Below, one piece after another: positions 1 to 9,907 of a stretch of 64,000 nucleotides of DNA; positions within the stretch are counted from its first letter, which is position 1; each line of letters starts with the position of its first letter. This DNA is from Pseudoglutamicibacter albus. GTDB taxonomy: Bacteria; Actinomycetota; Actinomycetes; Actinomycetales; Micrococcaceae. A model generated the notes under the pieces. The model saw only the letters and a list, made by a program, of their open reading frames with translations, was not told where the DNA came from and ran no database searches. Made by a program: the position numbers and the translations under genes. The stretch spans positions 1-64,000 of the forward strand of contig NZ_JAVDXX010000001.1 in the NCBI RefSeq assembly GCF_031458175.1, given 5' to 3'.

Positions 1-1
1 C

Positions 2-451
2 GATGGGGTTGTTGCGGTGACGCCGGTGTTCACCGCGAGCATGTCGGGGCTGTTCAAGATGCTGTTTGATTCGCTCGATGTGGATTCGTTGCGGGGCGTG
101 CCGGTGCTGGCGGCGGCGACGGCGGGGACGCCGCGGCATCAGCTGGTGATCGACCACGCGATGCGCCCGATGTTCGCCTACCTGCACGCCACAGTGGTCC
201 CGACCGGTGTGTTCGCGGCGACCGAAGACTTCGGGACGGAAGCGGGGAAGGGCCTTGCCGGACGTATTGCGCAGGCAGCGGATGAGCTCACCCAAGCGAT
301 GCCGAGTTTCGGCAACACAGTTGCTGGTTTCACGGCAATGCAACAGCCAGCTGGGAAGCGCGGACGTCAACGGACATCCGGGAATGAGCTGACCCACGTG
401 GTGGACTTCGCGACCCTGCTCGAGGGGCACGACGGTAACCCCAACGTCTAA
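2..451 (+). CDS. NADPH-dependent FMN reductase family protein (5' partial)
   Basis: The gene is cut by the window edge. The frame is open from base 2 and reads DGVVAVTPVFTASMSGLFK, the flavodoxin-fold loop that holds the isoalloxazine ring in NADPH-dependent FMN reductases. The GTG at 17 is therefore probably internal. The C-terminal half (GVFAATEDFG, then a helix and a polar tail) fits the actinobacterial CE1759-type FMN reductases, which supply reduced flavin to two-component oxygenases. The last 50 or so residues are polar and probably disordered. The physiological partner cannot be seen here, although an FMN-dependent monooxygenase lies at 20.5 kb. Confidence 0.75.
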   Translation, partial: DGVVAVTPVFTASMSGLFKMLFDSLDVDSLRGVPVLAAATAGTPRHQLVIDHAMRPMFAYLHATVVPTGVFAATEDFGTEAGKGLAGRIAQAADELTQAMPSFGNTVAGFTAMQQPAGKRGRQRTSGNELTHVVDFATLLEGHDGNPNV

Positions 452-491
452 GGCGTAACGGACGAACATCTAAGGCTTAACGACCGAGAGA

Positions 492-523
492 TTAACCTTC
501 GGCACAAAAATTGTAGTTATTTC
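492..523 (-). repeat. 32-nt intergenic repeat, copy A (inverted)
   Basis: Read on the minus strand it begins GAAATAAC and ends GCCGAAGGTTAA. It has the same length and the same two conserved ends as the copies at 682-713 and 734-765, but lies in the opposite orientation. Confidence 0.6.
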
Positions 524-681
524 GCCAGACGGTGTGTGCCAGCCGGCGCCGGAAGGGTGGCGGCTGGGGCGGCCACCACGGCCGCTGGTGGCAGCGGTGC
601 CGGAGGGCAGCGGTAGCGGAGGGCAGGGCGGCGCAACCGTGGGGGAGCGGGACGGGCGCACCGCAATGGAAACGGCCGCGA

Positions 682-850
682 GAAATAACAGCACTAGTGA
701 TGCCGAAGGTTAAACCGTGCGGGCAGGGGCATCGAAATAGCAACACTGGTGTTGCCGAAGATGCAAATAGCAGCACTCACGTTGCTAAAGGTTATGTCAG
801 TAGCTGCGCCGGGGGAACGTTATTTCAGCAATTACGTTGCCCAAGATTAA
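682..850 (+). repeat. Cluster of four direct copies of the 32-nt repeat (B-E)
   Basis: The copies lie at 682-713, 734-765, 764-795 and 819-850. The loose consensus is AAATA-R-CA-R-CACT followed by TTGCC-R-AAG-R-TTAA, with a variable centre. Spacing is irregular (52, 30 and 55 nt), so this is not a CRISPR array. Copy E ends just before the ribosome binding site of the downstream methylase gene. The element also appears as an inverted pair at 3159-3239. Confidence 0.6.
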
Positions 851-866
851 AACTGGGGACGTACAG

Positions 867-1553
867 TTGTGTTTCGTGAGCGAGAACCAAACCCCGAGCG
901 AAAACAGCACCCCGAGCCAGAACAACAGCCCCGAAACACCTGAGCACGTCGTCGGTGTCGGCCCATGGGAAGGTCCCCACCCTAAAGGCGCCCACTGGGA
1001 CCCCGAACTCCTCGCTCACGGCGACCGCCGCAACGTTCTCGACCAATACCGGTACTGGAAGCACGACGCGATCGTCGCCGACCTCAATTCTCGCCGCCAC
1101 CCACTCCACATCGCCATCGAAAACTGGCAGCACGACTTCAATATCGGCACCGTGGTACGCAACGCCAACGCATTCAACGCGGCCGCCGTGCACATCGTAG
1201 GCCGCCGCCGCTGGAACCGCCGCGGCGCCATGGTCACCGACCGCTACATGACCGTCATGCACCACCCCACTGTTGAAGACTTCGTGACCTGGACCCGTCA
1301 AGAAAACATTCCGATCCTCGGGATCGACATCTTCCCCGACTCCGTCCAACTCGAAACCTACAGCCTCCCAGAACGATGCGTGCTCGTGTTCGGGCAAGAA
1401 GGACCCGGCCTCTCCGAAGAGATGCGCACCGCCGCGGTCGACACCCTCTCCATCGAACAATTCGGTTCAACCCGCTCCATCAACGCCGGAGTCGCCAGCG
1501 GTATCGCGATGCACGCCTGGATCCGCCAACACGTCTTCAACCAACATCCCTAA
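867..1553 (+). CDS. TrmH/SpoU family RNA 2'-O-methyltransferase
   Basis: SPOUT-class SAM-dependent methylase that modifies a ribose 2'-OH in tRNA or rRNA. The three family motifs are visible: motif 1 with NIGTVVRNANAFNA (the invariant N and R), motif 2 with LVFGQEGPGLSEE, and motif 3 with STRSINAGVASGIAMH. These form the knotted SAM site. The N-terminal 30 residues are polar and low in complexity. The start is uncertain. GGGGA at 855-859 is 7 nt from TTG 867 and 16 nt from GTG 876, so I chose 867. A TTG at 837 is in frame but lies inside repeat copy E. The RNA target cannot be told from sequence. Confidence 0.85.
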   Translation: MCFVSENQTPSENSTPSQNNSPETPEHVVGVGPWEGPHPKGAHWDPELLAHGDRRNVLDQYRYWKHDAIVADLNSRRHPLHIAIENWQHDFNIGTVVRNANAFNAAAVHIVGRRRWNRRGAMVTDRYMTVMHHPTVEDFVTWTRQENIPILGIDIFPDSVQLETYSLPERCVLVFGQEGPGLSEEMRTAAVDTLSIEQFGSTRSINAGVASGIAMHAWIRQHVFNQHP

Positions 1554-1714
1554 CCGCCAACAACACCGCGGGTCGGTAGCATAGAGGAAGACGGCGGCAC
1601 CGCCTACCAGCGGAACCGTTGCGTGCGCGCACGCTAGCCGGCACGCAAGACCACGCTGGCCTGCGCATCGCACGCCGAACCAGCCGCGCCAGCCCCTATA
1701 TAGAAGGAGCCCAC

Positions 1715-2736
<1,022 letters not shown>

Positions 2737-2737
<1 letters not shown>

Positions 2738-3150
2738 TGATCGGCCGTAACTTGCTGGGGATCCCGGAGACGCGGATCCCTGAAAACCCTGAGCTGGTTG
2801 CCCGCTACGATGCCGGCGATGAGGCCGAGGATTTGGTGCGTCAGTTCCCTGCCGAGCAGCTTCCGTGGGCTTTGCTCGCTGAGGATGCTGCCGCCGATGG
2901 CCGCGATATTGAGGCGTATGCGTTCGCCCGGGTGGGTTATCACCGTGGCTTGGATGCGTTGCGTCGCGCTGGCTGGAAGGGGCAAGGCCCGGTTCCTTAT
3001 GAGCATGAACCGAATCGTGGTTTCTTGCGCTGCTTGTACCAGTTGAAGCTCGCTGCCGAGCGGATCGGTGAGGTGGACGAGGTTCAGCGTATCGGCGACT
3101 TCTTGCGGGATGCCGACCCCGAAGCGGAAGCGAAACTCGCGGCCAAATAG
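2737..3150 (+). CDS. DUF3151 family protein
   Basis: A 137-residue soluble, helix-rich acidic protein matching actinobacterial DUF3151. Recognisable family features are the N-terminal NLLGIPETRIP and the central WALLAEDAAADGRDIEAYAFARVGYHRGLD segment, and RRAGWKG before the C-terminal helices. The function is not known. In mycobacteria and relatives this family also sits beside fba and purA, and that arrangement is kept here (purA is 4.5 kb downstream). The ATG overlaps the aldolase stop (TAATG), which implies translational coupling. A 20-bp inverted repeat follows the gene. Confidence 0.88.
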
Positions 3151-3158
3151 CCGCCTTT

Positions 3159-3239
3159 CTCACCTTCGGCACCGAAATTGCTGCAAATTTATGCGATGGC
3201 ATTAATTTTTTTTACAGCAATTTCGGTGCCGAAGATGCT
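3159..3239. repeat. Inverted pair of the 32-nt repeat; perfect 20-bp stem
   Basis: The arms 3164-3183 and 3215-3234 (CTTCGGCACCGAAATTGCTG and its exact complement) enclose a 31-nt AT-rich loop. Each arm is the core of one copy of the repeat found at 492-850 (copies F and G). It lies between the DUF3151 gene and the convergent acyl-CoA dehydrogenase gene, so it could act as a bidirectional terminator, but the T-run is in the loop and not after the stem. Confidence 0.7.
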
Positions 3240-3354
3240 TAAACCAGGTGGGGCGGCGCCGTACAGCGCCGCCCCGCCGGCTACTGGCCCGGCCGCCCCG
3301 ACCAAGTCGCGTCCTGCCCAGACCAAGCCGCTACCCGCCGCCCCGCTCAGCTCG

Positions 3355-4581
3355 CTAGTTCGCGAATGCGCTGATTCCGGTGAGCTTTTGACCGATGATG
3401 AGCGTGTGCACCTCGTCGGTGCCTTCATAGGTGCGCACTGATTCGAGGTTGTTCGCGTGGCGCAGCGGCGAATAGTCGAGCGTGATCCCGTTGCCGCCAC
3501 ACACGGTGCGGGCCTCGCGTGCGATCTCGATCGCGGTCTTGACGTTAGCGAGCTTCGCAACCGAAATCTGGTGGAACTCCAACGTCCCCTCATCCTTCGC
3601 CCGCCCCAACTGCAACGCCAGCAACTGGCCCTTATTCAGCTCGACCGTCATCCGGGCGAGCTTCTCCTGCGTCAACTGGAACGCCGCGAGCGGCCGCCCG
3701 AACTGTTCACGCTCCAACGCATACCCCAGCGCAGCCTCAATCGAATCCCTTGCGGCCCCCATCGCGCCCCACGCGATCCCGTACCTCGCCTCGTTCAGGC
3801 ACGCGAGCGGGCCACTCAACCCCTGAGCGCCAGGCAGCAAAGCATCCGCGCCAACCCGCACCCCATCCAGGGTAATGTCGCACTGAAGTGAGGCGCGCAT
3901 CGAAAGCTTCTGCGTGATCGGGGTCGCCACAAACCCATCGGAATCAGTCGGCACAATGAATCCGCGCACCATCGAGTCCACGCCCGGCTTCACGCGGGCC
4001 TCATCCAAAACGCCAGCGGCCGCGGCGTCCTCGTTGCTCACGTGCGCCCAAATCACTGCAACCTGCGCTAGGGATGCCAAACCGATCCATCGCTTAGCGC
4101 CATCCAGAACCCACTCGCCATCAACCCAGCGGGCACGGGTGAGCATCGAAACCGGATCAGACCCCGCGGTTGGCTCCGTCAACCCAAAGCAGCCGATCAC
4201 CTCGCCCGCGGCCATTCGCGGTAGCCACTCCTGTTTCTGTTCTTCGGAGCCGTGCTTATAGATCGCGGACATCGCAAGCGAACCCTGCACCGAAACCACA
4301 GTGCGCAAACCAGAATCCCCGGCCTCTAGCTCCTGCATCGCAAGCCCGTACTCGACCGCGGACCTCCCCGCGCACCCGTAACCGTTCAAGTGCATCCCGA
4401 ACAGGCCTTCCGCCGCCATCTTCGGCAACAACTCCACCGGAAGCGTAGCCGAATCGAACCACTCAGCAATGTTCGGCCGGATCTCGGCGTCCACAAAAGC
4501 TGCCACACGGTCGCGGGTTTCACGTTCGGTTTCACTCAGCATCCCGTCAATATTCATGAGGTCTGTCTGGTTGCGTGGCAT
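3355..4581 (-). CDS. gcdH: Acyl-CoA dehydrogenase, glutaryl-CoA dehydrogenase type
   Basis: FAD flavoenzyme of 408 residues. Domains run in family order: N-terminal helical domain, beta-barrel with CFGLTEPTAGSDP (flavin contact), then the C-terminal helical domain. The catalytic Glu386 lies in RTYEGTDEVHTLIIGQ, close to the glutaryl-CoA dehydrogenase version of this motif. Those enzymes oxidise and decarboxylate glutaryl-CoA to crotonyl-CoA. The substrate call rests on this motif and on the divergent CoA-transferase and transporter genes. Start ATG 4581 has GGAAGGAAA upstream; an earlier in-frame ATG (4614) encodes a His-rich stretch and is less likely. Start and end regions look intact. Confidence 0.85.
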   Translation of the reverse strand: MPRNQTDLMNIDGMLSETERETRDRVAAFVDAEIRPNIAEWFDSATLPVELLPKMAAEGLFGMHLNGYGCAGRSAVEYGLAMQELEAGDSGLRTVVSVQGSLAMSAIYKHGSEEQKQEWLPRMAAGEVIGCFGLTEPTAGSDPVSMLTRARWVDGEWVLDGAKRWIGLASLAQVAVIWAHVSNEDAAAAGVLDEARVKPGVDSMVRGFIVPTDSDGFVATPITQKLSMRASLQCDITLDGVRVGADALLPGAQGLSGPLACLNEARYGIAWGAMGAARDSIEAALGYALEREQFGRPLAAFQLTQEKLARMTVELNKGQLLALQLGRAKDEGTLEFHQISVAKLANVKTAIEIAREARTVCGGNGITLDYSPLRHANNLESVRTYEGTDEVHTLIIGQKLTGISAFAN

Positions 4582-4904
4582 GGGTTTCCTTCCGTGATGA
4601 TGCTGATGCGGCACTTGCTGCGCCGCGGCGGTTGCGTTGATGGTTGGTTGCGTTGGTGGTCAGCGCACGATGCGCCCCACGCATGCGGTGCTGTTGCGTG
4701 GGTCACACCCTAGGTTCCATCTTGCCACCGGATGCCGTGCGGCCGAAAGCCGGGGCTGGCTGTGCGCGGGTGCGGCTCGCCGCGCCGGTCGCGCTCTGCC
4801 GCCCCCGCGCTCCGCCGCCGCGCTGACTGCCGCGCGCTCCACCGCCGCGCGGGCGACGGCTAGATTCTGGACAGCCTGGTTTCGCCCGTGATAGTCATGT
4901 GACT
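4582..4904. other. Divergent promoter region of the glutarate-type genes
   Basis: No gene is visible. It separates gcdH (minus) from the CoA-transferase gene (plus). The first part has repeated GTTGCGTTG-like runs and the middle is extremely GC-rich. A TAGATT box at 4861-4866 could be a -10 for the rightward gene, and the palindrome at 4891-4906 a control site. Confidence 0.5.
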
Positions 4905-4906
4905 AT
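4891..4906. promoter_or_regulatory. Candidate operator ATAGTCA-TG-TGACTAT
   Basis: Perfect 7-bp inverted repeat with a 2-bp centre that overlaps the start codon region of the CoA-transferase gene. A second, weaker inverted repeat (GTGAC-TATG-GTCAC, 4899-4912) overlaps it. Size and symmetry fit a dimeric one-component regulator of GntR type. No regulator gene is present beside it. Confidence 0.5.
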
Positions 4907-6065
4907 GGTCACAGCAGATGCGGGTAGGGTGAGCGGCCCCTTGGAGGGCTTGGTTGTCGCGGATTTCACGCGGATTCTTGCGGGTCCGTACGCGACGATG
5001 CTGCTCGCTGACCTCGGCGCCACCGTCATCAAGGTTGAGTCTCCCAGTGGGGATGACACCCGTACGTGGCAGCCGCCGGCACGCGACGGGGAAGCGACCT
5101 ACTACCTGGGCGTCAACCGCAATAAGCATGCGATCGCCCTGAACCTCAAAGACCCACAGGACCGCGAAACTGCCCACCGCATCGTGGCCAAGGCCGATGT
5201 TTTCATGGAGAACTTCCGCCCTGGCGGGCTCAAGCAGTTCGGTTTGGACCCGGAAAACGTCGGGGAGACGTACCCGCACGTAGTCCACGCGAGCATCACG
5301 GGTTTCGGCTCCCGCGGCGGCGCGGACATGCCCGGCTACGACCTGCTAGCTCAAGCGACCTCTGGGTTCATGTCTCTGACCGGGGAGCCGGATGGCGATC
5401 CGCAGCGCGGTGGCGTCGCGATCTTCGACATTATGGCTGGCCTTCACGTCGCCGTCGGCGTCCTCGCCGCCCTCCGCCAGCGCGAACAGACCGGCCGCGG
5501 CCAGCACATCGAAGTCAACCTGCTGAGTTCTGCGCTGTCCGGCCTCGCGAATCAAACCTCCGGCTTCGTCGGCGCGGGCGCGGTCCCGTTCCGGATGGGC
5601 AACGACCACCCGAGCCTCTTCCCGTACGGTCCGTTCATGTGCTCGGACCGGCACGTTGTGATTTGCGTTGGTAATGACCGCCAGTTCGCGCTCCTTGCCA
5701 CAGCGCTCGGTGTGCCTGAGCTTGCGGACAACGAGGACTACGCGACGATGCCTGCCCGCAACCGCAACCGGGATGCGTTGCGGCCGCTGATCGAGCAGCA
5801 GCTCGCACGTGCCACGGCCGATGAGTGGGCCACACGACTGCGCGAGGTGGGGCTTCCGGCTTCGCCGATCCTCGGGGTCGATGAAGGTGTCGCTTTCGCT
5901 GAATCGCTGGGATTGGAGCCGGTCATGACGCCGGTGGGGAAGCCCGATGGGGTGCCTACGGTGCGCACGCCGTTGTGGCTTTCGGACGCGGAACCTGCGT
6001 ATCGCAAGGAGCCGCCGGGTGTAGATGAGGACCGTGATGCAATCTTGGCGTGGCTCGAAGACTAA
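4905..6065 (+). CDS. CaiB/BaiF (class III) CoA-transferase, probable dicarboxylate/glutarate type
   Basis: Class III CoA-transferase of 386 residues. The N-terminal VVADFTRILAGPYATMLLADLGA segment and the ENFRPG motif are diagnostic. The nucleophilic Asp that forms the acyl anhydride is in MPGYDLLAQA (residue 146 from this start). A GTG at 4899 is an alternative start; neither has a clear Shine-Dalgarno sequence, and the palindrome overlaps both. Divergent from gcdH and overlapping the transporter gene, it would supply glutaryl-CoA (compare human SUGCT). That substrate is inferred from context, since the family also handles other acids. Confidence 0.82.
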   Translation: MVTADAGRVSGPLEGLVVADFTRILAGPYATMLLADLGATVIKVESPSGDDTRTWQPPARDGEATYYLGVNRNKHAIALNLKDPQDRETAHRIVAKADVFMENFRPGGLKQFGLDPENVGETYPHVVHASITGFGSRGGADMPGYDLLAQATSGFMSLTGEPDGDPQRGGVAIFDIMAGLHVAVGVLAALRQREQTGRGQHIEVNLLSSALSGLANQTSGFVGAGAVPFRMGNDHPSLFPYGPFMCSDRHVVICVGNDRQFALLATALGVPELADNEDYATMPARNRNRDALRPLIEQQLARATADEWATRLREVGLPASPILGVDEGVAFAESLGLEPVMTPVGKPDGVPTVRTPLWLSDAEPAYRKEPPGVDEDRDAILAWLED

Positions 6066-7458
6066 CCGCCCCACTGACAAGCCGGCGCTCCACCGTACGC
6101 GGCAGGCCCGTAAAGCAGGGTTCGCGGCGTTCATCGGCACGACCATCGAATGGTATGACTTCTATACGTATTCGACAGCCGCCGCGCTGGTTTTAGGGCC
6201 GCTGTTCTTCCCTGGCGAGCTCGGGGTCCTGGCCTCGTTCGCAACGTTCTGGGCTGGCTTCCTCGCCCGCCCGATCGGCGGGGTGATCTTCGGCCACTGG
6301 GGCGACACGTTCGGCCGCAAGAGCGCCCTCATCACCACCCTTTTGCTCATGGGCGGGTGCACCACCGCGGTCGGTTTGCTCCCCACCTACGATGTGGCTG
6401 GCTGGTGGGCGCCCGCCGCCCTGGTCGTCTTGCGGCTGGTGCAAGGCATTGCGATGGGCGGGGAATGGGGTGGGGCCGTGGTGCTCGCCGCAGAGCACGC
6501 CCCAAGCAACCGCGGGATCCTGTACGCCGCCTTCGCCCAACAAGGCTCCCCGGCCGGTAACTTGTGCGCCTCCGGCATGTGGTTGCTCGTCGCGATGCTG
6601 CCGGATGACGCGTTCTTCACGTGGGGTTGGCGCGTTCCGTTCCTGATCTCTGCGGCACTCGTAGCGATCGGGTTGTGGATCAGGGTCTCGGTCGAAGAGT
6701 CCCCGGAGATGATGCGTGGGAACCTCCACCGCCACGACGTCGCCACCCTCGCAACCGGCAACATCCCCGCCGCTAACCCAGCTACTGCCAACAGCAACAC
6801 CCCCGCCACCGGCAGCGGCCGCGCTCGCCGTGAGGCTCCCATCGTGACTTTGTTCCGTGAACATAAGGCGATGGTTTTGTGGGGTGTGGGCGCGAGTGTT
6901 TTGGCGACCACGGTCACGTATTTCAAGGCCACGCTCGCGTTGTCCTGGGCCACGGACGCTGGCTTGTTCACGCGGCAGGGTTTCCTCGCGATGGTTACGG
7001 CGGCTTTGGTGGTGCAGTTCTGTGTTCAGCCGTTGGGTGCGTTGCTGGTGCACCGCGCGAAGGAGAGGGGCCGGGTGCGGCGCGCGGTCGCCGGGATGCT
7101 GATCCCTGAGATCGTGTTGCTTCCGCTCATGTTCGTTCTGATCAGCACGGGCAACCCTGTGCTCGCAACCGCGGGGATTTTTGCGGTCACGATCCCGCAC
7201 GCCCTGTATTTCTCAGCGCTCGCGGGCTTGCTCTCTGAGTCCTTCCCGCCCGAGGTCCGCTACACGGGTATTTCGCTGAGCTACCAGGTCGCTTCCTCGG
7301 TGTTCTCTGGTTCGGCACCGCTGGTGGGTTCCGCGATGATCACGATGGCCGGCGGGCACGTGTGGCCCGTTGCGGTGATGGGTTCACTATTTGCTGTGCT
7401 GACGTTGGTCTCCGCGCTCAAGCTGTGTGGGGGCCGGATTGATAGAATCAGCAAGTAA
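6037..7458 (+). CDS. MFS transporter, metabolite:H+ symporter (MHS) family
   Basis: Inner-membrane proton symporter with about 12 hydrophobic segments. The family marks GTTIEWYDFYTY, RPIGGVIFGHWGDTFGRK and QGIAMGGEWGGAV are present; the MHS family carries citrate, 2-oxoglutarate, proline, shikimate and similar compounds. The start is uncertain. ATG 6037 has GATGAGG 6 nt upstream, while ATG 6025 is also in frame. Both lie inside the end of the CoA-transferase gene, so translation is probably coupled. The central cytoplasmic loop (about residues 240-265) is a long Ala/Thr/Asn-rich insert. By context it may import glutarate or a related dicarboxylate. Confidence 0.85.
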   Translation: MQSWRGSKTNRPTDKPALHRTRQARKAGFAAFIGTTIEWYDFYTYSTAAALVLGPLFFPGELGVLASFATFWAGFLARPIGGVIFGHWGDTFGRKSALITTLLLMGGCTTAVGLLPTYDVAGWWAPAALVVLRLVQGIAMGGEWGGAVVLAAEHAPSNRGILYAAFAQQGSPAGNLCASGMWLLVAMLPDDAFFTWGWRVPFLISAALVAIGLWIRVSVEESPEMMRGNLHRHDVATLATGNIPAANPATANSNTPATGSGRARREAPIVTLFREHKAMVLWGVGASVLATTVTYFKATLALSWATDAGLFTRQGFLAMVTAALVVQFCVQPLGALLVHRAKERGRVRRAVAGMLIPEIVLLPLMFVLISTGNPVLATAGIFAVTIPHALYFSALAGLLSESFPPEVRYTGISLSYQVASSVFSGSAPLVGSAMITMAGGHVWPVAVMGSLFAVLTLVSALKLCGGRIDRISK

Positions 7459-7617
7459 GGCCCTCATCGCGGGAAAGCACGCGCCACAAAGCCGGATTGC
7501 TTGCGGCATCGTGCCTTGAGATGGCGGGTTCGCTTGAAGCGGGCCCCGGTGATGGGGGTGTTTCCCTGCCAACGCACTAGAGCACGCACTAGGAGACAGT
7601 GCGCGAGGAGTAGATGC

Positions 7618-8919
7618 ATGCCGGCCGTCGTTATTGTTGGCGCCCAGTGGGGCGATGAAGGCAAGGGCAAAGCAACCGACCTTCTTGGTGGTCGTGTTGA
7701 TTACGTTGTGAAACCGAATGGCGGTAACAACGCGGGCCACACTGTTGTGGTGGGTGGTGAAAAGTATGAGCTCAAGCTCATCCCGGCCGGTATTTTGGCC
7801 CCGAATGTGATCCCTGTTCTGGGGAACGGTTGTGTTGTGAACCTTGAGGCCCTCTTCGAGGAGATCGACGCGCTTGAGGCTCGCGGCGCTGACACGTCCC
7901 GGCTGCGTGTTTCTGCGAACGCTCACTTGGTGGCCCCGTATCACCAGACACTCGATAAGGTCACCGAACGTTTCTTGGGTAAGCGCGCGATCGGCACCAC
8001 CGGCCGCGGCATCGGCCCGACCTACATGGATAAGATCGGCCGCCTCGGCATCCGTGTCCAGGACATTTTCGACGAATCGATCCTGCGCCAGAAGATCGAG
8101 GGCTCACTGCGGCAGAAGAACGAACTCTTAGTCAAGGTCTATAACCGCCGTGCCGTGACAGTCGAAGAGGTTGTTGACTACTTCTTGAGCTTCGCTGACC
8201 GTTTGCGCCCGATGGTGATCGACGCTGAGCTGGAAGTCAACAAGGCGCTCGATGAGGGCAAGGTCGTGCTCATGGAGGGCGGGCAGGCCACCTTCTTGGA
8301 TGTGGACCACGGGACCTACCCGTTCGTGACCTCATCGAACCCGACCGCCGGCGGCGCATCGGTGGGTGCGGGCATCGGCCCGACCCGCATCCAGCGCTCG
8401 ATCGGCATCATCAAGGCCTACACCACCCGCGTGGGTGCTGGCCCGTTCCCGACCGAACTGTTCGACGATATGGGCGAGCGCCTACGCACTGTGGGTGGCG
8501 AGTTCGGCGTCAACACGGGCCGTCCGCGCCGCACCGGCTGGTATGACGCGGTTATGGCTCGCTACGCGTCCCGCGTCAACGGTTTCACCGACTACTTCTT
8601 GACCAAGCTTGACGTTCTGACGGGCATCGAGAAGATCCCGGTGTGCGTCGCCTACGACGTGGACGGGGTGCGCCACGACGAGGTCCCGATGACGCAGTCC
8701 GAGTTCCACCACGCCAAGCCGATCTATGAATACTTTGACGGCTGGACCGAAGACATCTCAGGGGCCCGGAGCCTCGATGACCTGCCGGAAAACGCCCGCA
8801 AATACGTTGAAGCGCTCGAAGCGATGTCGGGTTGCCGCTTCTCCGCGATCGGGGTGGGCCCGGACCGTGACGCGAGCATCGTGGTGCGGGATCTGATCGG
8901 CCCGGTTGAAGACAACTGA
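7618..8919 (+). CDS. purA: Adenylosuccinate synthetase
   Basis: Joins IMP and aspartate with GTP to form adenylosuccinate, the first committed step to AMP. At 433 residues it has normal length. The N-terminal GTP loop GDEGKGK is at residues 12-18, with catalytic Asp13 and His41 (NAGHTV). [13 protein letters not shown] (IMP contact), [12 protein letters not shown] and the C-terminal GPDRDASI segment are all present. Start ATG 7618 has GAGGAG 7 nt upstream; upstream in-frame codons have no family sequence. A strong hairpin follows at 8966-8999. Aspartase at 30.4 kb and aspartate kinase at 34 kb compete for the same aspartate pool. Confidence 0.97.
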   Translation: MPAVVIVGAQWGDEGKGKATDLLGGRVDYVVKPNGGNNAGHTVVVGGEKYELKLIPAGILAPNVIPVLGNGCVVNLEALFEEIDALEARGADTSRLRVSANAHLVAPYHQTLDKVTERFLGKRAIGTTGRGIGPTYMDKIGRLGIRVQDIFDESILRQKIEGSLRQKNELLVKVYNRRAVTVEEVVDYFLSFADRLRPMVIDAELEVNKALDEGKVVLMEGGQATFLDVDHGTYPFVTSSNPTAGGASVGAGIGPTRIQRSIGIIKAYTTRVGAGPFPTELFDDMGERLRTVGGEFGVNTGRPRRTGWYDAVMARYASRVNGFTDYFLTKLDVLTGIEKIPVCVAYDVDGVRHDEVPMTQSEFHHAKPIYEYFDGWTEDISGARSLDDLPENARKYVEALEAMSGCRFSAIGVGPDRDASIVVRDLIGPVEDN

Positions 8920-8965
8920 GCTCACTCATCCGGCCTTGAAAGAGACCGCTAGTAGCATCTGAAGC

Positions 8966-8999
8966 CAGCGTGCATAGAACCTTGTTTCTATGCACGCTG
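8966..8999. terminator. Hairpin terminator after purA
   Basis: A perfect 14-bp stem (CAGCGTGCATAGAA and its complement) encloses a 6-nt loop and is followed by TGCTTTAT. The T-run is weak. The next gene's apparent upstream ATG at 8990 falls inside this hairpin, one reason for preferring its start at 9065. Confidence 0.7.
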
Positions 9000-9064
9000 T
9001 GCTTTATCCGAAGGTGTGTAGAGTAGGGCTCACACCGCTTGTTGCAGACAGCAAGGAGAACGCG

Positions 9065-9865
9065 ATGAAGATTTCCCTTGGCCAGTTCAGCCCGACCGCC
9101 GATGTCTTCGAAAACCTCGAAACGTTGGATAAGTTGGCGCGGCAGGCCGCCTCTGAGAAGGCGGACATGATCGTGTTCCCTGAGGAATCGATGCTTTCGC
9201 TGGTCCAGGCTGGCGATGATTTCGCTGGGCTTGTTGAGAAGGGGTGGGAGCGTTTCGCCCGCCAGGTCGGTTTGATTGCGGCGAGCCACAGCATCGCGGT
9301 TGTGGTGGGCGGCTATGAGCCGAACGAAACCGGCAAGCCGTACAACACGGTCCTTGCAGTGGATGCGAATGGCCAGGAGCTTGAGACGTACCGCAAGATC
9401 CACTTATATGACGCATTCACGTTCAAGGAATCGAACCGTATTTCTGCAGGCGACCCCAACCAGGTCGCTACGTTCACGTACGGGAACCTGACGTTCGGGA
9501 TGATGACGTGCTACGACGTGCGTTTCCCCGAGCTCGCGCGCAACCTTGCGTTGGCTGGCGCTGATGTCCTGTTGGTTCCAGCGGCTTGGTATAAGGGCGA
9601 GAACAAGATCGACCACTGGCAGACGCTACTGAAGGCCCGCGCTGTGGAGAACACGGTATGGGTTGCGGCTGCCGGTACGGCCTCGAACCAGACGATCGGC
9701 TACTCGGTCATCCTGGATCCGCTGGCCCAGCCTGTCGCTTATCTTGAGGACGAGCCATTCGGTTTGGTCACAGGCAAAGTGGGCCGCAAGAAGGTCAAGA
9801 GCGTGCGAGAATACCTGCCGGTTCTTCAGAACCGCCGCGTAGGGGTCGAGGCGCCAAAGGCTTGA
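9065..9865 (+). CDS. Carbon-nitrogen hydrolase (nitrilase superfamily, Nit-like amidase)
   Basis: Cytosolic amidase of 266 residues with the nitrilase triad: Glu40 in FPEE, Lys111 in YRKIHLYDAF and Cys149 in MMTCYDVRFPE. KIHLYD and CYDVRFPELAR fit the Nit1/Nit2 branch (deaminated-glutathione amidase or omega-amidase, both metabolite repair), not nitrile hydrolysis. The C-terminal GYSVILDPLAQPVA strand is typical. Start ATG 9065 has AAGGAG well placed. TAGAGT near 9018 could be its -10 box. The exact substrate is not determined by sequence. Confidence 0.85.
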   Translation: MKISLGQFSPTADVFENLETLDKLARQAASEKADMIVFPEESMLSLVQAGDDFAGLVEKGWERFARQVGLIAASHSIAVVVGGYEPNETGKPYNTVLAVDANGQELETYRKIHLYDAFTFKESNRISAGDPNQVATFTYGNLTFGMMTCYDVRFPELARNLALAGADVLLVPAAWYKGENKIDHWQTLLKARAVENTVWVAAAGTASNQTIGYSVILDPLAQPVAYLEDEPFGLVTGKVGRKKVKSVREYLPVLQNRRVGVEAPKA

Positions 9866-9907
9866 TCGCTGACCGCGGGCTAGCCGCGGCAGGGCTAGCC
9901 AGCGCCG

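Larger units (their letters stand above)
452..866. other. Gene-free stretch holding five copies of a 32-nt repeat
   Basis: No convincing gene is present. A very GC-rich middle (about 530-680) lies between AT-richer blocks made of copies of one 32-nt element. Open frames across it consist of repeat sequence and low-complexity GC-rich DNA, so I do not call them. The promoter of the following methylase gene should lie near the right end. Confidence 0.7.

Noticed and set aside
682-850. Possible CRISPR array
   Set aside because: The copies are imperfect, spacing is 52, 30 and 55 nt, there are no uniform spacers and no cas genes. It is better described as an intergenic repeat cluster.
532-879. Open frame of 115 codons
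   Set aside because: It consists of repeat copies and GC-rich low-complexity DNA and runs into the start of the methylase gene. No protein family is recognisable.
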